Source: Oscillibacter sp.
Lineage (GTDB): Bacteria; Bacillota; Clostridia; Oscillospirales; Oscillospiraceae
Length of the DNA stretch: 64,000 nucleotides
NCBI GenBank assembly: GCA_022795445.1
Contig: JAAWGR010000004.1
Coordinates: forward strand, 21,180 to 85,179
Direction of reading: 5' to 3'
The position numbers were made by a program, and so were the translations under genes. Numbering within the stretch: position 1 is the stretch's first letter; each line of letters begins with the position of its first letter. The notes beneath the pieces were generated by a model. The model was not told the DNA's origin and made no database searches. It was given only the letters and a program-made list of their open reading frames with translations. Positions 28,777 through 37,750 of the stretch are shown here, one piece after another.

Positions 28777-29022
28777 TTACTGACCCAGATATTTCCGTAC
28801 CAACACCTGTAACAATTCGTCCCGGTCGATCTTCCGGATCAGCGTCCGGGCACTGTTATGGTTGGTGATATAGGTGGGGTCTTCGGACAAGATATAGCCC
28901 ACAATCTGGTTGATCGGGTTATACCCTTTTTCTTCCAAGGCCCGATAGACGGTGGAGAGAATCTGGTGGATCTCCGCATCCTTTTCCATCGCAATACTGA
29001 ACTTCCTGGTGAAATCGTCCAT
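28777..29022 (-). CDS. IreB family regulatory phosphoprotein (UPF0297)
   Basis: [72 protein letters not shown]. Confidence 0.93.
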   Translation of the reverse strand: MDDFTRKFSIAMEKDAEIHQILSTVYRALEEKGYNPINQIVGYILSEDPTYITNHNSARTLIRKIDRDELLQVLVRKYLGQ

Positions 29023-29129
29023 CCGGACACCACCTGCCTTTTTCAACATTCTTGGATCTAGTATACTCGTTTTTTGCGGAACTGTAAAGGGTTAAACGTG
29101 GAATTTAACGAAAGATTTTTACTTTCACC

Positions 29130-31859
29130 TCATCGCAACGCTGCGCCAAGCTCGGTTTTCAGCAATTCCAGGATCCCCTTCACATCTTCGTCAGCCTCCT
29201 GGGCGGTCAGGCTCCGGTCATCGGCCCGCAGCTCCAGACTGAATGCAACGCTCTTTTTGTCCTCTGGAATGCCCTTGCCGGTGTATACGTCGAACAACTC
29301 CACATGACGCAGCAACCCCTTTGCGCCGCGGCGGATGCAGTCTTCCAGCGTCCCGGCAGGGATGCTCTTGCTGCACACCAGGGCAATATCCCGGGTCACT
29401 GCCGGGAACCGGGGCAGCGGCTGGTACTGGGGCTGAGGGCCCATGCTCTGGTACAGCGCATCGAAGCTCAGCTCTGCTGCGTACAGTGGACAATCTACAT
29501 CGTAGTGCTCTGCCACCTTAGGATGGATCTGTCCCAGAACACCCAGCAGCTGCTTGCCGGAATAAACCTTTGCACAGCGGCCAGGATGGTACGAGGGATT
29601 TCCCCCCTCTGCCTCATAGCGAACTTCAGGAGTCCGCAAACCTTCCAACACAGTTTCCACAATGCCTTTGAAAGAGAAGAAATCCTCATCCTGGCCATAT
29701 GCCCCCAAGGAAAGCACCTTCGGCTCATCCGCCATGCCAGAGCCGTCGTCCTTTGCAAAGTATGTCCGGCCCAACTCGTATAGCCGGACAGACTTGTTGC
29801 GATAGTGGCAGTTACGGGCCAAAATTTCCAACATCGAGGGCAGGGTCGTCGTCCGCATGATGGAGGTATCTTCTCCCAGAGGGTTCAGGATTTTCATGGA
29901 ATTCCGCAGGGGAGAATCGGCGGGCAGGTTGATCTTATCATAATAAGTGGGACTGATGAAGGAGTAGGTGATGATCTCGTGGCAGCCTGCGCTGCGGCAG
30001 AGGGCGCCTAGGGTGTTTTCTGCCTTCTGCACCGGCGTCCAGCCGCCCCGGACCGTGTCGCCCCGCATGAGCGTGTCGGGAATCCGGTTGTAGCCATAGA
30101 ACCGAGCTACTTCTTCCGCCAAGTCTGCCATGCCCTCCACATCGGCCCGCCAGGAGGGAACTTTCATCATGCCCCGCTCCATGGTGGTCTCAAAGCCCAC
30201 CTTTTGCAGGATAGTGTACATCACGTTCTCCGACACATCCGTACCCAGCAGGGCGTTGATTTTATCAGGCTCCAGCTTGAGAATTTTGTCATTCGGAACA
30301 TAATTCAGTATATCGATCATGCCCTCTACCACTTCTCCAGCGTCCATCAACTCCACAAGCTCGCAGGCACGGTTAACAGCGGGCAGTGTATTCAGGATGT
30401 CTAAGCCCTTTTCAAACTTTGCAGAGGCCTCCGTCCGCATCCCCAGCGCCAGGGCAGTCTTACGGATGCATGCACCGTCGAAGTTTGCGGACTCAAACAC
30501 CACATCCACCGTATCATCCACGATCTCACTGTTCTCACCGCCCATAATACCCGCCAATCCAACGGCCCGGGTATCGTCAGCGATAACCAGCATGTTTTCT
30601 GTCAGCTTTCGGACATTACCATCCAAGGTGGTCAGCTTCTCGCCAGCATGGGCACGGCGGACAATGATTTTGCCGCCTTTCACATAACGGTAGTCGAAAG
30701 CATGCATTGGCTGGCCATATTCCAGCATCACATAGTTGGTGATATCTACAATATTATTGATCGGACGCACACCCATGTTCCGCAGACGCTCCCGCATCCA
30801 TTTGGGAGAGGGCCCAATCTTCACGTTCCGCACCATCCGGGCCGTGTAGCGGGGACACAGCTCTGGGTCGGGTGTCTCCACATCCAAAAGCTCCGCGATA
30901 GACCGGGCCAAAGGATTGTCCGCATCCTCAGGACAACCCTTCACCACAGGCTGATGGAAGTAGCAGGGTTTATCAAAAGTAGCGGACACCTCACGGGCCA
31001 AGCCGATGACGCTGAGGCAGTCAGGCCGGTTGGGGGTGATCTCAAACTCAACCACATGGTCATCCGCGCCGATGATGGGGCGGATGTCGTCGCCAGGTTT
31101 GCAGTTCTCATACATGACAAAGATGCCATCGGGGATGCAATGGGGGAACTCCTGCTGCTCCGCGTGGAGATCCGCTAGGGTGCAGATGGATTGGGATTTG
31201 GTGTTGTAAGCCACCAAATCCCCCTGGTGGATATTCTGAAGGCGAACATTGTGGACGTTGCCGCTGCCTTCACCCCAGTCCAGGGCAAAGGTCCAGTGTC
31301 CGCCGCCGTTGTGTACCACCAGTTCCACCTGGGCGCAGACCACCGGCCCGAAAATTTGATGTCCCGGCTGGATATCCGCCGGAATGGAGGGGTTTTTCGG
31401 GTCAATGGGTTTATAATCGTTCAGCAGCGCAGCGGCCTCGATGGCGGCATAGGGAAAATCCCGCTCATCCAGGCCCAACTCCTTCAAAGAACAGAGCATA
31501 CCGTTGGACAAAACACCCCGAAGCTTGCCTTTGGTAATCTTCTTATCACCTGGAAGGGTGGAGTTGTGCAGAGCCACGGGGACGAGATCTCCTTTGTGGA
31601 TGTTCCAGGCCCCGGTGACGATCTGGACGAGTTCGTCCTGTCCCACATCGATCTGGCAGACCCACATATGGTCGCTGTCGGGGTGGCGCTCCATCTCTTT
31701 GATGCGGCCCGCAACGACGTTTTTGATCTCCGCTCCCAGGTCCTCGGTGACCTCCACTTTGGAACCGGAGATGGTCATGGCCTCAGCGAACTCCCGGTCA
31801 CTCACCGGACCCACATCTACAAATTCTTGTAACCATTTTCTGCTTAGTTTCATATACAA
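29130..31859 (-). CDS. pheT: Phenylalanyl-tRNA synthetase beta subunit (with internal insertion)
   Basis: MKLSRKWLQEFVD, EITPNRPDCLSVIGLAREVS, C-terminal FDX-ACB (FPAVTRDIALV); 909 aa. Confidence 0.97.
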   Translation of the reverse strand: MYMKLSRKWLQEFVDVGPVSDREFAEAMTISGSKVEVTEDLGAEIKNVVAGRIKEMERHPDSDHMWVCQIDVGQDELVQIVTGAWNIHKGDLVPVALHNSTLPGDKKITKGKLRGVLSNGMLCSLKELGLDERDFPYAAIEAAALLNDYKPIDPKNPSIPADIQPGHQIFGPVVCAQVELVVHNGGGHWTFALDWGEGSGNVHNVRLQNIHQGDLVAYNTKSQSICTLADLHAEQQEFPHCIPDGIFVMYENCKPGDDIRPIIGADDHVVEFEITPNRPDCLSVIGLAREVSATFDKPCYFHQPVVKGCPEDADNPLARSIAELLDVETPDPELCPRYTARMVRNVKIGPSPKWMRERLRNMGVRPINNIVDITNYVMLEYGQPMHAFDYRYVKGGKIIVRRAHAGEKLTTLDGNVRKLTENMLVIADDTRAVGLAGIMGGENSEIVDDTVDVVFESANFDGACIRKTALALGMRTEASAKFEKGLDILNTLPAVNRACELVELMDAGEVVEGMIDILNYVPNDKILKLEPDKINALLGTDVSENVMYTILQKVGFETTMERGMMKVPSWRADVEGMADLAEEVARFYGYNRIPDTLMRGDTVRGGWTPVQKAENTLGALCRSAGCHEIITYSFISPTYYDKINLPADSPLRNSMKILNPLGEDTSIMRTTTLPSMLEILARNCHYRNKSVRLYELGRTYFAKDDGSGMADEPKVLSLGAYGQDEDFFSFKGIVETVLEGLRTPEVRYEAEGGNPSYHPGRCAKVYSGKQLLGVLGQIHPKVAEHYDVDCPLYAAELSFDALYQSMGPQPQYQPLPRFPAVTRDIALVCSKSIPAGTLEDCIRRGAKGLLRHVELFDVYTGKGIPEDKKSVAFSLELRADDRSLTAQEADEDVKGILELLKTELGAALR

Positions 31860-31888
31860 AACTCCTCATTCTATCGAAAAGTAACCAA

Positions 31889-32248
31889 TCAATCCCACTC
31901 AATTGCGCTGCCTTCCTCTCGGACGATGCGGCAGAGTTCTTCCTCTTGCTCCACCAAGGAGCGGATGATTGCTTCAAACCGTTTTGCCCGCGCCTCACTT
32001 TCCGGGGACAGGGACCAGTGGGCCTCATACATATCCGCTTCTGGGTCCGTGTCCATTCCAATCAGTATATCCGGGTTGTTTTTCTCCAAATAGTACCGAA
32101 GAAGCGCCTCCCAGTTGTAGCCGTTCATATAGGCTTCCGGGCAGACAGCTTCCAGCTTTTGTCCAAGGGAGAAAACCGGTCCTGCCGCTGCTTGGAGGAT
32201 AAGGCCCACTTTGTTCTCATATTGGAATACCGTTACATAATCTGCCAT
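31889..32248 (-). CDS. Hypothetical protein, immunity-protein-like (possibly Imm51-type), between pheS and pheT
   Basis: 119 aa MADYVTVFQYENKVGLIL...NGYNWEALLRYYLEKNNPDILIGMDTDPEADMYEAHW; GGAGCG RBS. Confidence 0.5.
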   Translation of the reverse strand: MADYVTVFQYENKVGLILQAAAGPVFSLGQKLEAVCPEAYMNGYNWEALLRYYLEKNNPDILIGMDTDPEADMYEAHWSLSPESEARAKRFEAIIRSLVEQEEELCRIVREEGSAIEWD

Positions 32249-32262
32249 ATTTCGCTCCTTCT

Positions 32263-33288
32263 TTAGAACTGCTCCAAGAACCGCACATCGTTCTCAAAAA
32301 TCAAGCGCATATCGCTGATCTTATACTGTCCCAGCGCCAGCCGTTCCAAGCCAAAGCCGAACGCAAAGCCGGAATACTCCTCCGGGTCCACACCGCAGTT
32401 CCGCAGCACCTTCGGGTGTACCATACCCGCGCCCAGCAGTTCAATCCAGCCCTCGCCTTTGCACGTCGGGCAGCCCGCTCCGCCGCACTTGTGGCACTGG
32501 ATATCCATCTCACAGCTCGGCTCCGTGAACGGGAAGTGGTGGGGGCGAAAACGGGTCTGCGTGTTGGAACCATAGATTTCCCGGATGATCGTATTCAGCG
32601 TACCCTTCAAATCTGCCATGGTGATGCCCTTGTCCACCACCAAGCCCTCAATCTGGTGGAACATGGGGGAGTGGGTGGCATCCACCTCGTCCTTGCGGTA
32701 CACCCGTCCGGGGGAGATCATACGGATGGGCACGCCATGGGTTTCCATGGCTCGAATCTGTACTGGCGAGGTCTGAGAACGCAGCAAGACAGTAGAATCC
32801 TTCGTCAAATAAAAGGTATCTGTCCAGTCCCGGGAGGGATGGTCCTCCGGCGCGTTGAGCTTTGTAAAATTGTACTCCGCCTGCTCCACTTCCGGGCCAT
32901 CGAAGATTTCAAAGCCCATGCCGATAAAAATTTCTTTGATCTCATCCAGCACAGCGTACATCGGGTGCTTATGCCCCAACGGGATTTTTTTGCCCGGGAC
33001 GGTCACATCCACTGTTTCCGCCTCCAACCGCGCCGCCAAAGCACGTTCCGACACAATGGCAGACTGCGCTTCAATGGCTTTCTCCACGCTGGCCCGCACC
33101 TCATTCGCCAGCTGCCCAATCACCGGCCGCAGTTCAGCGGAGAGACCGCCCATCTGCTTCAAAACGGCGGTCAGCTCGCCTTTTTTGCCCAGGTATTTGA
33201 CACGCAGACTCTCCAGGTCCGCCGCACCCTGTGCGCCGCTGATCGCCTCTAAGGCGCCTTTCCGAATGATTTCCAATTGTTCTTTCAT
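32263..33288 (-). CDS. pheS: Phenylalanyl-tRNA synthetase alpha subunit
   Basis: GHKHPMYAVLDEIKEIFIGMGFEI, HTSPVQIRAM-like SQTSPVQIRAMETHGVPIRMISPGRVYRKDEVDATHSPMFHQIEGLVV, GFGLERLALGQY. Confidence 0.97.
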   Translation of the reverse strand: MKEQLEIIRKGALEAISGAQGAADLESLRVKYLGKKGELTAVLKQMGGLSAELRPVIGQLANEVRASVEKAIEAQSAIVSERALAARLEAETVDVTVPGKKIPLGHKHPMYAVLDEIKEIFIGMGFEIFDGPEVEQAEYNFTKLNAPEDHPSRDWTDTFYLTKDSTVLLRSQTSPVQIRAMETHGVPIRMISPGRVYRKDEVDATHSPMFHQIEGLVVDKGITMADLKGTLNTIIREIYGSNTQTRFRPHHFPFTEPSCEMDIQCHKCGGAGCPTCKGEGWIELLGAGMVHPKVLRNCGVDPEEYSGFAFGFGLERLALGQYKISDMRLIFENDVRFLEQF

Positions 33289-33336
33289 TTTATAAAAACT
33301 CCTTTTTGGATAATAAATGACACCGTTTCCATTTGG

Positions 33337-33966
33337 TCAATCAAACCAGGTTTCCCAATGCTCCACCTGCTCTGCCGCAAAACACATGGCAACCTGCTCC
33401 TTGGTATTTTTCTCCTCTGCAAGCTCCGGAAGTTCCTCCAAGGCAAAATATCCGCTGCCTTTTGTCTCTGTATTCGGCTGAAAGCTTCCTCCCAGCACCG
33501 TACACCGTATAAACGTCTTGCATACCTTCCAAGCGTATGGCGGCAGGTTATGCTTGTCTCGGTCTTGGATGGCGATGACAAAATCCGCCGACACATCCAG
33601 CCCCGCTTCCTCTTTCACTTCCTTGACAGCGTTCTCTTTTACCGACTTATGGACCTCCACCCAGCCGCCGGGAAGGGACCATCGGCCGTCGTTCTCCTGT
33701 ACCAGAAGAATTTTACCATCTTGGAAAACAGCAGCTCGGGTGTCTACCTTAGGGGTCTGGTAGCCAGTTTCACTGCAAAACAGCTCTTTGACCTTCTCTA
33801 CCGGAAATTCCGACTGGTTTGCAAGCATTTCCGCCGAAATCTCACGAATTCGCTGATAACGCTCTAAATCAAAGGGGTTTTCTGCGTAATGCAGCCCCGC
33901 TTGTGCCAGGCTTTGCAGTTCCACCGCCCATTGCAGCCACATTTCATTCCGCTCTAACCGTTCCAT
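33337..33966 (-). CDS. NUDIX hydrolase with N-terminal NUDIX-associated domain
   Basis: LPGGWVEVHKSVKENAVKEVKEEAGLD NUDIX box; start MERLERNEMWLQW just after T-box terminator. Confidence 0.88.
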   Translation of the reverse strand: MERLERNEMWLQWAVELQSLAQAGLHYAENPFDLERYQRIREISAEMLANQSEFPVEKVKELFCSETGYQTPKVDTRAAVFQDGKILLVQENDGRWSLPGGWVEVHKSVKENAVKEVKEEAGLDVSADFVIAIQDRDKHNLPPYAWKVCKTFIRCTVLGGSFQPNTETKGSGYFALEELPELAEEKNTKEQVAMCFAAEQVEHWETWFD

Positions 33967-33987
33967 ATCCCGCCTGCCTTTCCAAAA

Positions 33988-34235
33988 TAAAAACCTTCCG
34001 CCCCAACAAACGCTGGGACGAAAGGCAATCCTTCCGCGGTACCACCCAAATTCGCGCCCATGTACAATCAGCGCGCACTCGCAAACCCCTCTAACGGTGG
34101 GCCACCGGCCATGTCTCCATGGCGGCTCCGGGGCGAACCAAACGGCGCACCGCAGACAAGCTTTCAGCCGGTGGCCTGTCCTCTCTTGGCGGTGTAAACC
34201 CGTTATTTTCCCGTTCATCGCTACTTTCAATCTTT
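33988..34235 (-). promoter_or_regulatory. T-box leader (riboswitch) upstream of NUDIX-pheS-orf-pheT
   Basis: Minus strand TGGGTGGTACCGCGG T-box (34034-34048), upstream AGAGAG stem I element, CGTTA near stem III, followed by terminator CCTTTCGTCCCAGC-gttt-GTTGGGGCGGAAGGTTTTT. Confidence 0.9.
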
Positions 34236-34329
34236 ATTTATAACACACCAGCCACCGGATTGCAAGAGGGAATTTGCCTTCCCAAATCCATACGTCTGTG
34301 TGTTGCGCATAGAGGCGGGCCGCAGGTTT

Positions 34330-35460
34330 TCATTTCGTGCAAGAAATGCCGCTGTTTTTATCGATTGATGCATAAAGCACCGTATCCGCAGTTCCAACAC
34401 TGTAATGACGAAGCCAGAAGCGATATTCCGGCACCAAACCACGCAAATAATCCATAATTGCAAGCATATCGCCTATGCGGTGATATGCGGAAATCGCCAG
34501 CAGGGGCTTGTCCCGAACAATCACGCCCTTAGCGCCATGCAGCGCATCAAACTCAGCGCCTTCAATATCCATTTTGATAAAACCAACCGTCTCTTCTCCC
34601 ACCGTATGATCAATCGTCGTAACTGGGATTGCCACTATATTTTCCTCTTTGCTATCCTCTTGCACAATATGGCTGCAATTATAAAGGCCAGTCCGAAACA
34701 TCACTTCCCCTTCATGGTCTGACAATCCAGCTTGAATTAAGTGAAAGTTTTTAATTTTTTTGATCGATAGATTTTCCTCGCATATAGAAGCTGAAATTGG
34801 ATCTGGTTCAAAGGCAAATATTTTTGAATATTCGCCTTCACACCAATCAACAAAGAGGTAAGATGTACGGCAATTCAAACAGCCGCCATCTACAAGCGCA
34901 GTGCCGCGGCGAAACAGGGACGGAAAATCAAAATATTGATAATCCTCCATATTTTCGGGTTTGAAATTAAACAAAATTTGTTCTTCAGGGAAATGATTTT
35001 CTTTCAAGATATTTGTGATTTCATCAGCGGATTCACATGCCGAAACGATGACATAGAACGCATCGGAACTTTGAAACAGGTACTCCGGCAATATTACCGG
35101 TTTTCCCATAAGTCCATTAGGAAACTCTTTCGCACGCCGTCCGCAAAAACCGTAAAATTCAACCCCCTTTTCTAAAAGACACTCAGCAATCGTTCGCCCG
35201 GTCACATTCGTTCCGTACAGCACCAACTTTTTAGGGTCTTCTTTCATTTTACGGGTAATTGAAAAAATGCTCTCTTCCATAGCATCCATCCATGTTTGCT
35301 GTTCAGATAGTGCAACGAGTTTTTTCACATTTTCCCTGGAAGCATTATAATCAAGGACAAGTCTGATTTCAAAAATTTTCCTAGAGAGATCATCTTGTAA
35401 GAGTTGATAACATTGCCTGCCTCGCTCAATATAATCATACATTTCCGCCCTTTTTTCCAT
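34330..35460 (-). CDS. FkbM family methyltransferase
   Basis: AFEPDPISASICEENL, FIKMDIEGAEFDALHGAKGVI, AISAYHRIGDML. Confidence 0.85.
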   Translation of the reverse strand: MEKRAEMYDYIERGRQCYQLLQDDLSRKIFEIRLVLDYNASRENVKKLVALSEQQTWMDAMEESIFSITRKMKEDPKKLVLYGTNVTGRTIAECLLEKGVEFYGFCGRRAKEFPNGLMGKPVILPEYLFQSSDAFYVIVSACESADEITNILKENHFPEEQILFNFKPENMEDYQYFDFPSLFRRGTALVDGGCLNCRTSYLFVDWCEGEYSKIFAFEPDPISASICEENLSIKKIKNFHLIQAGLSDHEGEVMFRTGLYNCSHIVQEDSKEENIVAIPVTTIDHTVGEETVGFIKMDIEGAEFDALHGAKGVIVRDKPLLAISAYHRIGDMLAIMDYLRGLVPEYRFWLRHYSVGTADTVLYASIDKNSGISCTK

Positions 35461-35494
35461 CTGTTTGTCCCTCCCAAATGATTAACAAAGTTCT

Positions 35495-35534
35495 TTTTGT
35501 TTTGCATTGCAAAACAAAAGAAGTGTACACTTCT
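35495..35534. repeat. Two back-to-back perfect palindromes
   Basis: TTTTGTTTTGCA-T-TGCAAAACAAAA (35495-35519) directly followed by AGAAGTGTACACTTCT (35519-35534). Confidence 0.8.
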
Positions 35535-35551
35535 GAAAATTTTCGCTTTTT

Positions 35552-35594
35552 TAACAGAGGCTGCCTAAGATTTCTCCCAGGCAGTCTCTGTACG
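35552..35594 (-). terminator. Hairpin after ntpD (no clear U-tract)
   Basis: Minus strand ACAGAGACTGCCT-gggagaaatctt-AGGCAGCCTCTGT. Confidence 0.4.
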
Positions 35595-35637
35595 CTTTCT
35601 TATGCCCATTTGAAGGACACTCCTAAAACTGTGGCCT

Positions 35638-36351
35638 TTAAACCTCTGCCGGAGCCTCGTCCCCAGAGCTGAACGCCTTCACTGCCTTAGCAGTCTCGGC
35701 CCGCTTCTCTTCCAAGGATTCCTTCAAAATCATGTCCTTCACCTTCATGAGCCGGATCGTTGTCGCACGGTCATTCTCATCCAGCTTCATGTTGATATAC
35801 CGGATTGCCTCCTGCGTGTTCGGGATCATGACATATTCCAACGCGTTGACCCGGCGGCGAGTCTTCTCGATCTCCTCCGCCATCAGCTGCGCCGACTTCT
35901 CAATCTCCGCCAGCTTCAGCATCTTCCGAAACACCTTGCCCAGCGCGTCCACAGCAGTATCCAGTTCCCCGGAGGTAGCCGCGAAACCATAGGGATAAAT
36001 GTCTGAATCCGACCGCGTCTGGGTCTGGAAGTCATACACCGGCACGTTGACCGACATGATATTCTGAAAAGTCATCGTCAGTTCCACACTCTGCTTCGGA
36101 TATAGCAGGGCTTGCTCCAGCGCCTCAGAACTCATCAGTGCAGAAGCAACTGTGAAAGCCCCATGGACCGTCATCAGCTCTTCCTCCACCTCGGCCCGCA
36201 GCGCACGAACCTCCCGCACCGTGTCCAGGAACTGCTTCATCAGCTCATCCCGCTTATCCTTCAGCAGCTTGTGGCCCCGCTGGGCGGTCCGCAGCTTTCC
36301 TTTTAGACGGGTGAGCTCCATTCGGGTAGGGCTTACCGTGATGTTTGCCAT
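35638..36351 (-). CDS. ntpD: V-type ATP synthase subunit D
   Basis: PTRMELTRLKGKLRTAQRGHKLLKDKRDEL, TRRRVNALEYVMIPNTQEAIRYI. Confidence 0.95.
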   Translation of the reverse strand: MANITVSPTRMELTRLKGKLRTAQRGHKLLKDKRDELMKQFLDTVREVRALRAEVEEELMTVHGAFTVASALMSSEALEQALLYPKQSVELTMTFQNIMSVNVPVYDFQTQTRSDSDIYPYGFAATSGELDTAVDALGKVFRKMLKLAEIEKSAQLMAEEIEKTRRRVNALEYVMIPNTQEAIRYINMKLDENDRATTIRLMKVKDMILKESLEEKRAETAKAVKAFSSGDEAPAEV

Positions 36352-36364
36352 GGCTCACCCCTCC

Positions 36365-37750
36365 TTACTGTTCATCTTTTTTCGGCCAATACCGCTCAAT
36401 CAGCTCCGGTTTGATACGTTTCAGCTCCGCCTTCGGCAGAATGCTCAACAGTTCCCAGCCCAGGTTGAGGGTCTCCTCAATCGACCGGTTCTCCTCATAG
36501 CCCTGATTGACATAACGGCGCTCGAACTCATCCGCGAACTTCGCATACAGTAAATCTGTCGGTGTCAAGGCCGCCTCGCCCAGGATGCTCATCAGCTCCT
36601 TGTTGTCCTTACCAGTGGAGTACGCGGCAAAGAGCTGGTTCATGGTGTCGGCATGGTCCTCGCGGGTCTTGCCCTTGCCAACGCCCTTGTCCTTCAGACG
36701 GCTCAGGCTTGGCAGAACATCTACCGGCGGATGAATGCCCTGGCGGTACAGCGCACGGCTCAGGATGATCTGGCCCTCCGTGATATAACCCGTCAGGTCA
36801 GGGATGGGGTGAGTCTTATCGTCTTCCGGCATGGTCAGAATGGGGATCATAGTGATCGAACCTTTCTTGCCCAGCTGTCGTCCGGCACGCTCGTACATCT
36901 GCGCAAGGTCCGTATACAGGTAGCCAGGGAAGCCGCGGCGGCCCGGAACTTCCTTCTTTGCAGCGGAAACTTCACGAAGGGCCTCCGCATAGTTGGTGAT
37001 ATCGGTCATGATAACCAGGACGTGCATATCCTTCTCAAACGCCAGGTACTCTGCGGCAGTCAGCGCCATGCGGGGCGTAGAGATACGTTCAACCGCCGGG
37101 TCATTGGCAAGGTTGGAGAACAGGACGGTACGGTCAATAGCGCCCGTGCGGCGGAACTCCTGCACGAAGAACTCGGATTCCTCGAAGGTAATACCAATCG
37201 CCGCAAAGACGACGGCGAAGTTGCCCGCGTCATCGCCCAGCACCTTTGCCTGACGGGCGATCTGCGCCGCCAGGTTGGCGTGGGGCAGGCCGGAGCCGGA
37301 GAAGATCGGCAGCTTCTGGCCACGGACCAGGGTGTTCAGGCCATCAATGGTCGAAACGCCGGTCTGGATGAATTCGTTGGGGTAGTCCCGGGCAGCAGGG
37401 TTCATCGGCAAGCCGTTGATATCCCGATACTCTTCCGCCAGAATGTCGGGGCCGCCATCGATGGGCTGACCCATACCGTTGAACACGCGGCCCAGCATGT
37501 CGCCGGACACGCCCAATTGCAGCGGGTGGCCCAGGAACCGGACTTTCGCATCCGCCAGATTAATGCCGGCTGCGGCTTCAAATAGCTGGACGACAGCTGT
37601 ATCGCCATTGACTTCCAGCACCTTGCCCCGGCGGACGGAGCCGTTGCCCAGCTCTACTTCTACCAGTTCATCGTAGGTGACGTTTTCCACCATGCGGACC
37701 ATCATCAGCGGGCTGACGATTTCCTCTACGGTTCTATATTCACGAATCAT
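36365..37750 (-). CDS. ntpB: V-type ATP synthase subunit B
   Basis: [52 protein letters not shown]. Confidence 0.97.
   Translation of the reverse strand: MIREYRTVEEIVSPLMMVRMVENVTYDELVEVELGNGSVRRGKVLEVNGDTAVVQLFEAAAGINLADAKVRFLGHPLQLGVSGDMLGRVFNGMGQPIDGGPDILAEEYRDINGLPMNPAARDYPNEFIQTGVSTIDGLNTLVRGQKLPIFSGSGLPHANLAAQIARQAKVLGDDAGNFAVVFAAIGITFEESEFFVQEFRRTGAIDRTVLFSNLANDPAVERISTPRMALTAAEYLAFEKDMHVLVIMTDITNYAEALREVSAAKKEVPGRRGFPGYLYTDLAQMYERAGRQLGKKGSITMIPILTMPEDDKTHPIPDLTGYITEGQIILSRALYRQGIHPPVDVLPSLSRLKDKGVGKGKTREDHADTMNQLFAAYSTGKDNKELMSILGEAALTPTDLLYAKFADEFERRYVNQGYEENRSIEETLNLGWELLSILPKAELKRIKPELIERYWPKKDEQ

Noticed and set aside
27295-28812. 505-aa plus ORF opposite the NlpC/P60 gene
   Set aside because: Spans two sense genes, an intergenic region and a promoter in antisense; no protein-like features
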